This document shows, in pieces, positions 1-5,500 of a stretch of 8,219 bases of DNA. The translations under genes and the position numbers were made by a program. The DNA comes from Pseudomonadota bacterium (GTDB taxonomy: Bacteria > Pseudomonadota > Gammaproteobacteria > Burkholderiales > Burkholderiaceae_B): positions 1 to 8,219 of the forward strand of contig JAEWFK010000067.1 of NCBI GenBank assembly GCA_023388835.1, read 5' to 3'. The notes beneath the pieces were generated by a model. That model had not been told where the DNA came from. It ran no database searches and saw only the letters and a program-made list of their open reading frames with translations. Within the stretch, counting starts at the first letter, position 1. Every line of letters begins with the position of its first letter.

Positions 1-108
1 CTTCCAGCACGCGGTCGGAGACAGGTTGACCCGTTCGGCCAGCGCCGCCACGGAAAGCGTCGAATCCAGCTGCAACAACGCCAGGATCGCTATATCGACC
101 TTGTCCAT
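1..108 (-). CDS. Lrp/AsnC-family transcriptional regulator, N-terminal fragment (cut by window edge)
   Basis: The reverse strand reads ATG at 108-106 and stays open for 36 codons to the window edge. The peptide begins MDKVDIAILALLQLD and continues with an SVAALAERVNLSP segment. This is the usual start of Lrp/AsnC regulators: a short first helix (D-x-x-D-x-x-I-L-x-x-L-Q) followed by a helix-turn-helix in which residues S-x-x-x-L-A-x-x-V-x-L-S form the DNA-reading unit. An AGGA Shine-Dalgarno lies about nine bases upstream of the ATG. The effector-binding RAM domain is outside the window. Members of the family bind amino acids or related small molecules and often control a divergent neighbour, here the cystathionine beta-lyase-like gene. 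Family assignment is fairly firm from the N-terminus alone; the ligand is unknown. Confidence 0.8.
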   Translation of the reverse strand, partial: MDKVDIAILALLQLDSTLSVAALAERVNLSPTACWK

Positions 109-132
109 AAATATTATTCCTATTTAATGTTA

Positions 133-155
133 ATCGAGAGAATAATACTCTCGAT
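133..155. promoter_or_regulatory. Perfect 8-bp inverted repeat, candidate operator of the divergent Lrp-type regulator
   Basis: ATCGAGAG (133-140) and CTCTCGAT (148-155) are perfect reverse complements separated by the AT-only spacer AATAATA. On the minus strand the spacer contains TATTAT (147-142), a plausible -10 for the regulator gene about 33 bases from its ATG, though no good -35 is visible. A protein bound here would cover that promoter, which fits autorepression, and would sit about 50 bp upstream of the TATAAT serving the plus-strand gene, which fits activation. A second imperfectly placed pair, TTAATCG (130-136) and CGATTAA (172-178), flanks the same region. No T-run follows, so a terminator is unlikely. 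Binding by the neighbouring regulator is inference. Confidence 0.5.
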
Positions 156-183
156 GCGCCGGGGCATGAGCCGATTAAATCAA

Positions 184-211
184 TGGCTGTCACGCCGTGG
201 GCTCCTATAAT
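184..211 (+). promoter_or_regulatory. Candidate sigma-70 promoter for the metC-like gene
   Basis: A consensus -10 hexamer TATAAT lies at 206-211. The best -35 at a 16-base spacing is TGGCTG (184-189), a poor match to TTGACA. The start point would fall near 218, giving a leader of about 30 bases before the preferred start codon at 248. A strong -10 with a weak -35 suits a promoter that needs an activator, in keeping with the divergent Lrp-type gene and the inverted repeat just upstream. Confidence 0.5.
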
Positions 212-247
212 TTTTCATACATTCATTGAAGGAAGATGGGAGCTCAA

Positions 248-1438
248 ATGCGCGAGAGTACAAAACTGGTCTGGGCGGGGAGACATCCTGAACAACACGG
301 CGGGTTGGTCAACACGCCCATCTACAGGGGGTCGACAGTACTGGCCGATTCCATGAAGGCTTGGACAGACACGAAGAAGCGCCATGCTGGCGGCGACCTG
401 GCGGCAGGCATGTACGGCCGTTTCGGCACACCGACGCATCACGCGCTGCAAGAGGCTTTGGCGGAGCTTGAAGGCGGACATGCGTCGTTCCTGTATCCTT
501 CAGGATTGGCGGCCTGCTCGAATGTGCTCTTGGGTCTGCTGTCTCCCGGCGATCATGTGCTGTATACCGACAGCGCATATTCCCCGACTCGGCAGGTCCT
601 GAACTCGACGCTTCGCCGCTTTGGCGTACAGGCCACCCCCTACGCGCCCACGATCGGCCAGGGCATCGCCGAGCTGATTCAGCCTAATACCCGCGTCGTC
701 TATGTCGAGTCGCCGGGATCCGAAACTTTTGAGATTCAGGACATCCCGGAGATCGCACGCATAGCGCACCAGCATGGCGCCTTGGTGGTAATGGACAATA
801 CCTGGGGTACGCCACTGTATTTCAAGCCGTTCGAACATGGTGTCGACGTGTCCATCCAGGCGGCCACCAAGTACATCACGGGGCATTCCGATGCGCTGCT
901 GGGCGTTGCCACCTGCACCCGCGAGACATGGCCGCTGCTCGCCAAGGCCTGGGAGGAATTCGGCCAGACGGCCGGCCCGGACGACGTCTATCTGGCCCTT
1001 CGCGGTCTGCGGACATTGAAATCGCGTCTGTCCCAACATTGGGCGTCGGGCATGAAAGTCGCACAATGGCTGGAGACCCGCCCGGAAGTCGCTTCCGTGC
1101 TGCATCCCGCTTTGCCTTCGCATCCGGGACATTCGCTATGGAAACGTGATTTTCGCGGCGCGTGCGGATTGTTTGCCATCATGCTGAACCCCATATCGGA
1201 CGAAGCGCTGTGCGCGTTCATCGACAGTTTGCGGCTTTTCGGTCTCGGTCTGTCGTGGGGAGGCTATGAAAGTCTGGCCATCCCCTTTGAGCCGCAGCGT
1301 GCAACGACGGAACTCTGCCCGAAGGGCCATGGCGTCCGGATCCATGTCGGCCTGGAGGACCCGGACGACCTCATAGAAGATCTGGAGCAGGCCTTCGCAG
1401 AAATGGCCCGTATCGTTGTGTCGGCAATACCCGCTTAA
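248..1438 (+). CDS. metC: Cystathionine beta-lyase-like PLP-dependent C-S lyase
   Basis: A cytoplasmic fold-type I PLP enzyme of the Cys/Met metabolism family. Cystathionine beta-lyases split cystathionine into homocysteine, pyruvate and ammonia, and many accept other cysteine thioethers. From the ATG at 248 the product is 396 residues, close to the roughly 395 of E. coli MetC. Visible landmarks are the phosphate-binding YGRFGTPTHH segment, the ELEGG turn, SAYSPTRQ with the cofactor-stacking tyrosine, DNTWGTP, the Schiff-base lysine K208 in AATKYITGHSDALLG, SWGGYESL and the carboxylate-binding arginine in GVRIHVGLEDPDDL. An in-frame ATG at 236 touches the GAAGGAAG ribosome-binding stretch. 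The ATG at 248 has GGGAG five bases upstream and is preferred. It is probably first in an operon with the next two genes. Its place beside an importer component rather than methionine genes leaves open a catabolic C-S lyase role. Confidence 0.88.
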   Translation: MRESTKLVWAGRHPEQHGGLVNTPIYRGSTVLADSMKAWTDTKKRHAGGDLAAGMYGRFGTPTHHALQEALAELEGGHASFLYPSGLAACSNVLLGLLSPGDHVLYTDSAYSPTRQVLNSTLRRFGVQATPYAPTIGQGIAELIQPNTRVVYVESPGSETFEIQDIPEIARIAHQHGALVVMDNTWGTPLYFKPFEHGVDVSIQAATKYITGHSDALLGVATCTRETWPLLAKAWEEFGQTAGPDDVYLALRGLRTLKSRLSQHWASGMKVAQWLETRPEVASVLHPALPSHPGHSLWKRDFRGACGLFAIMLNPISDEALCAFIDSLRLFGLGLSWGGYESLAIPFEPQRATTELCPKGHGVRIHVGLEDPDDLIEDLEQAFAEMARIVVSAIPA

Positions 1439-1494
1439 CTGCGGTGCGCACGTATACTTCAGATCGCACTTCCATCCATTCTTCAGAGGACATA

Positions 1495-2475
1495 ATGAAA
1501 AAGATACTGACAACCATCGGTGTGCTGGGAGCCGTAATGGCCATCTCCCAGCCGGCATGGGCACAGGAATTTCCTCAAGGCAACAGGCCGATCAAGATCG
1601 TGGTCCCTTACACCGCGGGCGGCTCTTCCGATTTCCTGGCACGCATCGTCGCCAAGAAGATGGCGGAGAATATGCAGCACAACGTCATGGTGGAAAACAA
1701 GCCGGGCGGCAGCACCGTGCTCGGCGGCGATTACGTCGCACGGTCGGCGCCCGACGGATACACGGTTTACCTGATCGGGGAACTGACCAACGGCTCCCTC
1801 GTCGCTCTGAACAAAAACCTTCCATACGACCCGGTCAAGTCCTTTGCGGGAATCACCAACCTGGTGGAGTCCCCGCTGGTCATCTCCGTTCACCCGGACT
1901 TTCCCGCTAAAACGCTCACGGAATTCGTGGATTACGCCAAAGCGCATCCGGGCAAGGTGACATACGGGTCCGCGGGCCTGGGCAATACCTTGCATTTGGC
2001 AGGTGCGCAGTTTTCCGCCGAAACAGACATTGAAATGACCCACGTTCCTTATAAGGGCGCGTCGCAAGCACTGATCGACCTGGTGGCCGGTCGCATCGAC
2101 GTCATGTTCGATTTGCCACAGACACCTCTGTCTCAAATCCGTGAAGGAAAGCTTCGCCCCTTGGCGGTGACGGGAACGTCGCGTCTCGATCTGCTTCCGG
2201 AAGTGCCCACTCCCGCCGAGGCAGGCGTGCCTGAATACTCCTTCACTACGCGTATCGGGCTCGCAGTGCCTGCCGATACACCGCCGGCGATCAGGGAGCG
2301 ACTGAACCAGGAAGCGGTCAAGGCCGTTGAAGATCCGGAAGTGAAAAAGGCCCTCTCCGACCGCGCGATGTATATCGCCACCAGCGCTACACCGGATGCC
2401 TACTCCGCAGACCTGAAATCCGCTGTCGAACGAGTGACCAAGCTGTTGCATGACGCCGGTGTAGAACCGCAGTAA
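1495..2475 (+). CDS. Bug-family (TctC-type) periplasmic solute-binding protein
   Basis: Product of 326 residues from the ATG at 1495, which has AGAGGA four bases upstream. An in-frame upstream start would add 17 residues before the signal peptide and is unlikely. The N-terminus is a classical Sec signal: MKK, a hydrophobic core, then AWA cleavage before QEFP. The mature part shows Bug/TctC hallmarks: RPIKIVVPYTAGGSSDFLAR, a VENKPGGS motif, the GGDYVARSAPDGYT segment, the KVTYGSAGLGNTLHLAG loop, THVPYKGASQALIDLVAGRIDVMFD and EVPTPAEAGVPEY. These proteins capture carboxylates, amino acids or related small molecules for tripartite tricarboxylate transporters. No TctA/TctB membrane gene is present, which is common for orphan Bug proteins in Bordetella-like bacteria that may share a distant membrane pair. 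It lies 56 bases after the metC-like gene; a TATACT at 1453-1458 lacks a convincing -35. It ends in tandem stops TAATAG. Confidence 0.9.
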   Translation: MKKILTTIGVLGAVMAISQPAWAQEFPQGNRPIKIVVPYTAGGSSDFLARIVAKKMAENMQHNVMVENKPGGSTVLGGDYVARSAPDGYTVYLIGELTNGSLVALNKNLPYDPVKSFAGITNLVESPLVISVHPDFPAKTLTEFVDYAKAHPGKVTYGSAGLGNTLHLAGAQFSAETDIEMTHVPYKGASQALIDLVAGRIDVMFDLPQTPLSQIREGKLRPLAVTGTSRLDLLPEVPTPAEAGVPEYSFTTRIGLAVPADTPPAIRERLNQEAVKAVEDPEVKKALSDRAMYIATSATPDAYSADLKSAVERVTKLLHDAGVEPQ

Positions 2476-2486
2476 TAGGAAGGAAA

Positions 2487-3419
2487 ATGGACAAGAAAAA
2501 CAGATTCATGGCAGCCGTCACGGGCGCCGACGCGGACCGCCCGCCGGTGACCGCCTGGGTACACTTCCAGTCAGATCACCTGGACAGCGGCCGCTGCGCT
2601 GATCTGCACGCCCGGTTCCTGGAAGCGTATGACTGGGACGTCCTGAAGGTCATGAACGACTATCGCTATCCCGTACCTGAGGGCGTGACAACGCTCGATA
2701 CGGCAGCCAGCCTCCAGGCGTATCGGCGGCTCGACATGAACGAACCGGCCTTTGCGGCGCAGTTCGAGGTGTTGCGCCGGCTTCGCGAGACACTTCCACA
2801 CACGCCGATGCTTGATACGGTATTCGAGCCCTACCAGCAGATCGTGCGAAACGTGGGCTTCAGCCAGGCCGAGAACTTCTTCGGCCAGAAGGACGCCGCA
2901 CTCCAGGCCATTGAAGCCGTCACGGAAACCACGTGCGAGTACGTCCGGACGATAAAGGCAATGGGCGTGGAAGGAGTTTTCCTGTCCATCAACGGCGCGA
3001 TCCCGCCGAACCGGCCCAGAGGCGTCACGGACGAGCGCCACGAAACCTTCCAGAAACCCTTCGCCATTCGAGTCTTGGAAGCGGCAGAAGGAATGGTCAG
3101 GGTCCTGCATGTCCATGGCGATCATCTGCAGATGGACCGAGTCTGGGATTATCCCTGCGAAGTGCTGAGCGTGTCTGACCGCCTGGCGGGCAATCCTTCT
3201 TTGGCACAGCTTCGCGCTCGCACAGACAAATGCCTCATGGGCGGTATCGACGAAACACGGATTCAGGAACGCAGTCTCCCGGATATCGCGGCTGAAGTCG
3301 ATGACGTACTCGCGCAAGTCGGGCGCCAACGGCTCATCATTGCACCCGGCTGCACCATTCCGTCGTTCACTTCCAAACGGAATCTGGATTACTTGCGCGA
3401 GTACACCAGAACCGTGTAG
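2487..3419 (+). CDS. Uroporphyrinogen decarboxylase-fold protein (MtaA/UroD superfamily), function unknown
   Basis: Product of 310 residues; AGGAAGGA ends two bases before the ATG, and only 11 bases separate it from the binding-protein gene, so co-transcription is very likely. The N-terminus (KKNRFMAAVTGADADRPPVTAW) matches the KxRFLAALxGxxPDRxPV opening of UroD-family proteins. True HemE has about 350 residues and a PxWxMRQAGR motif, absent here, so haem synthesis is unlikely. Other landmarks are PRGVTDERHETFQKPFA, HVHGDHLQMD (H208, H210) and APGCTIPSFT (C289). In the methylcobamide:thiol methyltransferases MtaA/MtbA the equivalent places carry a zinc-binding H-x-C...C set; here the first cysteine is a histidine. 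No corrinoid-protein or partner methyltransferase gene is in view. The family also contains decarboxylase-like and demethylation-related members, so the reaction is open. Context suggests it acts on the compound handled by the two upstream genes. Confidence 0.78.
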   Translation: MDKKNRFMAAVTGADADRPPVTAWVHFQSDHLDSGRCADLHARFLEAYDWDVLKVMNDYRYPVPEGVTTLDTAASLQAYRRLDMNEPAFAAQFEVLRRLRETLPHTPMLDTVFEPYQQIVRNVGFSQAENFFGQKDAALQAIEAVTETTCEYVRTIKAMGVEGVFLSINGAIPPNRPRGVTDERHETFQKPFAIRVLEAAEGMVRVLHVHGDHLQMDRVWDYPCEVLSVSDRLAGNPSLAQLRARTDKCLMGGIDETRIQERSLPDIAAEVDDVLAQVGRQRLIIAPGCTIPSFTSKRNLDYLREYTRTV

Positions 3420-3440
3420 CGGTGTTGCCTTTTTTTATTT
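3403..3440 (+). terminator. Weak candidate Rho-independent terminator after the UroD-fold gene
   Basis: Around the stop codon, ACCG (3411-3414) can pair with CGGT (3420-3423), or alternatively ACACC (3403-3407) with GGTGT (3421-3425). A run of seven T (3430-3436), then ATTT, follows. The stems are short and there is a gap before the T-run, so efficiency is doubtful, but the position at the end of a gene group is right. Confidence 0.35.
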
Positions 3441-3461
3441 AGGATGCCAGCTTCGGTCATA

Positions 3462-3478
3462 ATTGCGACACTCGCAAT
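3462..3478. promoter_or_regulatory. Perfect 7-bp inverted repeat, candidate operator upstream of the hydroxy-acid dehydrogenase gene
   Basis: ATTGCGA (3462-3468) and TCGCAAT (3472-3478) are perfect reverse complements around a CAC centre. The dyad contains the T-N11-A spacing typical of LysR-type boxes, but other regulator families would also fit. It ends 21 bases before the TTG start and overlaps the end of a CATAAT -10-like hexamer (3458-3463), so a bound protein could block initiation. A 3-base loop with no T-run following argues against a terminator. The regulator is not in the window. Confidence 0.45.
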
Positions 3479-3487
3479 GGGTGCGAC

Positions 3488-3502
3488 AGGAGACAAGCTT
3501 TG
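3488..3502 (+). promoter_or_regulatory. Ribosome-binding site that fixes a TTG start
   Basis: AGGAGA at 3488-3493 lies six bases upstream of TTG (3500-3502). No ATG or GTG is near in this frame. The next in-frame ATG is 23 codons further in and would remove the conserved start of the enzyme, so TTG is the likely initiator. Confidence 0.7.
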
Positions 3503-4660
3503 CCCACACCAGACAAGATCACTTGCGTGGAGGATTTCCGACGGCTGGCGGTGCGGCGGGTGCCGCGTATGTTTTACGACTACGCCGATTCCGGTTCATG
3601 GACGGAAGGCACTTACCGCTCCAACGAAGAGGATTTCCACAAGCTGAAATTCCGCCAGCGGGTCGCCGTCGATATCGATAGGCGCAACCTGCGCAGCACC
3701 ATGGTCGGCGAACACGTGGCCATGCCCGTGGCGCTGGCTCCCACCGGCCTGACCGGCATGCAGCACGCCGACGGCGAAATCCATGCGGCCCGCGCAGCGG
3801 AAAAATTCGGCGTGCCCTTCACGCTCTCAACGATGAGCATCTGCTCGATCGAAGATATCGCCGCGCACACGAACAAGCCGTTCTGGTTTCAACTCTACGT
3901 GATGCGTGATCGCGACTTCATGGAGCGCCTGATCGACCGGGCCAAGGCGGCCAACTGTTCGGCCCTGGTGCTCACGCTCGATCTTCAGGTATTGGGTCAA
4001 CGGCACAAAGACATCCGCAACGGGTTGACTGCACCACCCAAGCCCACCCTGGCCAATCTCATCAACTTGGCGACCAAGCCACGCTGGTGTCTGAACATGC
4101 TGGGCACCAATCGCCGCACATTCGGCAATATCGTCGGCCACGCAAAGAATGTAACCGACGTCTCGTCCCTGTCTTCCTGGACAGCGGAACAGTTCGATCC
4201 CAGCCTCTGCTGGAAAGACCTGGAGTGGATCAAGAAACGGTGGGGCGGCAAGCTGGTGCTCAAGGGCATCATGGAGCCCGAAGATGCGCGCATGGCCGCC
4301 CACTCAGGCGCCGATGCCATCATCATTTCCAACCACGGCGGCCGTCAGCTCGACGGGGCGCCTTCATCCATTTCCGCGCTACCCCGCGTGGTCCATGCCG
4401 TGGGCAAGGACATCGAAGTGTGGATGGATGGCGGCATTCGCTCCGGCCAGGACGTGCTGCGTGCCACCGCGCTGGGCGCGAGGGGCACAATGATCGGGCG
4501 GGCTTTCCTCTATGCGCTGGGCGCCATGGGCGAGCGCGGCGTGCAACGCTGCCTGGAAATCATCGCAAAAGAGCTGGACATCTCCATGGCGTTCTGCGGC
4601 CGCACCGATATCCAGCACGTGGACCGCTCCATCCTGCTCAACGGCGACATTTTCGACTGA
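3500..4660 (+). CDS. lldD: FMN-dependent alpha-hydroxy-acid dehydrogenase (L-lactate dehydrogenase type)
   Basis: Product of 386 residues, a TIM-barrel flavoenzyme that oxidises an L-2-hydroxy acid such as L-lactate to the keto acid and passes electrons to the respiratory chain. Visible active-site elements are Y28 in FYDYADSGS, the FMN-binding ALAPTGLTGM segment, Y133 in FWFQLYVMRD, TLDLQVLGQRHKD (usually TVD-x-x-x-x-G-x-R-x-x-D), K255 in LVLKGI, the catalytic base H279 with R282 in SNHGGRQLDG, and the phosphate-binding DGGIRSGQDVL and GRAFLYALG. Numbering is about four ahead of E. coli LldD, and alignment is collinear throughout. Translation starts at TTG. It stands 80 bases after the UroD-fold gene with an operator-like dyad between, so it is probably a separate unit. 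No lactate permease or lldR neighbour is seen, so the substrate could be another hydroxy acid such as glycolate, mandelate or a longer-chain acid. Confidence 0.87.
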   Translation: MPTPDKITCVEDFRRLAVRRVPRMFYDYADSGSWTEGTYRSNEEDFHKLKFRQRVAVDIDRRNLRSTMVGEHVAMPVALAPTGLTGMQHADGEIHAARAAEKFGVPFTLSTMSICSIEDIAAHTNKPFWFQLYVMRDRDFMERLIDRAKAANCSALVLTLDLQVLGQRHKDIRNGLTAPPKPTLANLINLATKPRWCLNMLGTNRRTFGNIVGHAKNVTDVSSLSSWTAEQFDPSLCWKDLEWIKKRWGGKLVLKGIMEPEDARMAAHSGADAIIISNHGGRQLDGAPSSISALPRVVHAVGKDIEVWMDGGIRSGQDVLRATALGARGTMIGRAFLYALGAMGERGVQRCLEIIAKELDISMAFCGRTDIQHVDRSILLNGDIFD

Positions 4661-4693
4661 AAGAGCCAGACGCGCGGCGATATAGACCCTGAT

Positions 4694-4724
4694 ACGGAAC
4701 CCGTCAGACCCGCGGCGGTTCCGT
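4694..4724. terminator. Inverted repeat between convergent genes, possible factor-assisted bidirectional terminator
   Basis: ACGGAACC (4694-4701) and GGTTCCGT (4717-4724) form a perfect 8-bp stem with a 15-base loop that contains the stop codon of the minus-strand paaY-like gene. It sits between the 3' ends of two convergent genes, as a shared terminator would. Neither strand has a T-run after the stem, so intrinsic termination would be weak; it may instead protect mRNA 3' ends. Confidence 0.3.
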
Positions 4725-5297
4725 CATCTCGGGTGTCAGCCGGCGGCGGTCGGCCTCGATTTCCCGTAAGGGTTCAACGGCACGCAGCGTTTGCAGACAA
4801 CGCTGAGTGAGTCGCTGATACTGCCGGGTGCCGAAATGCTTGCCGGCGACCTCCTTGTCTGACAGTTCCCGCAAGACCCGGGCGGGTGCGCCTGCCACGA
4901 GGCTGCGGGGCGGAATCACCATGCCGACCTTGACGAAGGCCATGGCGCCGATGATGCTGTCTTCCCCTACTACAGCCCCGTCCATGACGACAGCGTTCAT
5001 GCCGACCAGTGCATTGCGGCCGATCGTACAGCCATGCAACACCGCAGCGTGGCCGATGTGCCCGTCTTCGCTAATCACGGTGTCTTGTTCGCCTACCCCA
5101 TGGATGACGCAGGCGTCCTGCACATTGGAGCCGTGGCCCATGACGATGCGCCCGAAGTCCCCGCGCAGCGACGCCAATGGCCCCACATAAGCGCCCGGAC
5201 CAATAATCACATCGCCGATCAGCACCGCGGTGGGGTGCACGAATGCGGTGGGGTCCACCACAGGGGTAATGCCGTCGATCGCATACACCGTTAGCAT
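4704..5297 (-). CDS. paaY: PaaY/CaiE-type left-handed beta-helix protein (gamma carbonic anhydrase superfamily)
   Basis: Product of 197 residues from the ATG at 5297-5295, which has a strong AAGGAGG six bases upstream; an in-frame ATG 15 codons earlier has no such site. The sequence is close along its whole length to E. coli PaaY (about 196-199 residues): YAIDGITPVVDPTAFVHPTA at the start, then hexapeptide repeats (VLIGDV, IIGPGA, RGDFGRIVMG, GMNAVVMDGAVVGEDS), and the PaaY-like tail VEPLREIEADRRRL. Putative zinc ligands of the gamma-carbonic-anhydrase site are H66 in CVIHG and H83 and H88 in GHIGHAAVLHG. E. coli PaaY is a thioesterase linked to phenylacetate degradation, removing dead-end CoA esters; CaiE is its relative in the carnitine operon. 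No other paa or cai gene is nearby, so this may be a general housekeeping thioesterase or carbonic-anhydrase-like protein. Confidence 0.85.
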   Translation of the reverse strand: MLTVYAIDGITPVVDPTAFVHPTAVLIGDVIIGPGAYVGPLASLRGDFGRIVMGHGSNVQDACVIHGVGEQDTVISEDGHIGHAAVLHGCTIGRNALVGMNAVVMDGAVVGEDSIIGAMAFVKVGMVIPPRSLVAGAPARVLRELSDKEVAGKHFGTRQYQRLTQRCLQTLRAVEPLREIEADRRRLTPEMTEPPRV

Positions 5298-5369
5298 GTC
5301 TTGCCTCCTTTTTCCTTGTTCGCGGTTTATAGCATGGCGCATCCCTGAGCCACCTGATTGGACATGCTA
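5292..5369. repeat. Three TAGCATG repeats in the paaY-putA intergenic region
   Basis: TAGCATGTC at 5292-5300, which overlaps the paaY start codon, is matched by its exact reverse complement GACATGCTA at 5361-5369. A third, shorter copy TAGCATG lies at 5330-5336, overlapping the -10 of paaY. Their position across the paaY promoter and start suggests regulator half-sites, but seven- to nine-base matches in a short region may be chance. Confidence 0.3.
5326..5331 (-). promoter_or_regulatory. Candidate extended -10 promoter of the paaY-like gene
   Basis: On the minus strand the sequence reads TGCTATAAA just upstream of the gene. TATAAA (5331-5326) with TG one base before it is an extended -10 element, which can work without a good -35; at 17-base spacing only GGTGGC is found. 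The transcript would start near 5319, giving a leader of about 22 bases ahead of the ATG. Confidence 0.45.
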
Positions 5370-5378
5370 GAGAGGTCG

Positions 5379-5454
5379 GGTTACACCTTCGTAAGCCGCA
5401 TTCCAGGCCATTCTCGATCTAAAAAAGAAAGACGGCTTGCGTCGCGGTTGTACC
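5379..5454. promoter_or_regulatory. Pair of GGTTnnACC-like sites upstream of putA, candidate PutA operators
   Basis: GGTTACACC (5379-5387) and GGTTGTACC (5446-5454) differ at only two positions and lie 67 bp apart upstream of putA. The encoded PutA has an N-terminal ribbon-helix-helix domain. In enteric bacteria that domain represses putA through several short GTTGCA-type sites in the control region; GGTTGT resembles that core only partly. The second site lies inside the spacer of the putative putA promoter, where bound protein would repress. The assignment is inference. Confidence 0.3.
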
Positions 5455-5466
5455 TGGAGTTACGAT
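5437..5466 (+). promoter_or_regulatory. Candidate putA promoter
   Basis: TTGCGT (5437-5442) and TACGAT (5461-5466) are separated by 18 bases. They match three and four of six consensus positions, so the promoter would be moderate at best. The leader to the putA ATG at 5501 would be about 28 bases. It is the best pair I see in this gap. Confidence 0.35.
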
Positions 5467-5500
5467 CGGCTTCACCCGATTGCCCTGACAGGAGATTCCT

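Noticed and set aside
500..1132. Minus-strand open frame (210 codons) inside the metC-like gene
   Set aside because: Antisense shadow caused by high GC; no family features, while the plus frame is conserved across its length.
1483..2451. Long minus-strand open frame (322 codons) opposite the Bug-family gene
   Set aside because: It lies wholly antisense to a clearly recognised gene, has arginine/histidine-rich shadow composition, no recognisable domain and no ribosome-binding site I could see.
2571..3329. Minus-strand open frame (252 codons) opposite the UroD-fold gene
   Set aside because: Antisense shadow with no recognised motif; the plus frame has family motifs and a good ribosome-binding site.
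4087..4692. Plus-strand open frame (201 codons) overlapping the lldD-like gene in another frame
   Set aside because: Out-of-frame shadow of a conserved enzyme; composition is rich in R, H and G and no domain is visible.
5412..5417. CTCGAT near putA as a half-site of the 133-155 dyad
   Set aside because: Only a six-base match without its partner half; expected by chance in a sequence of this length.
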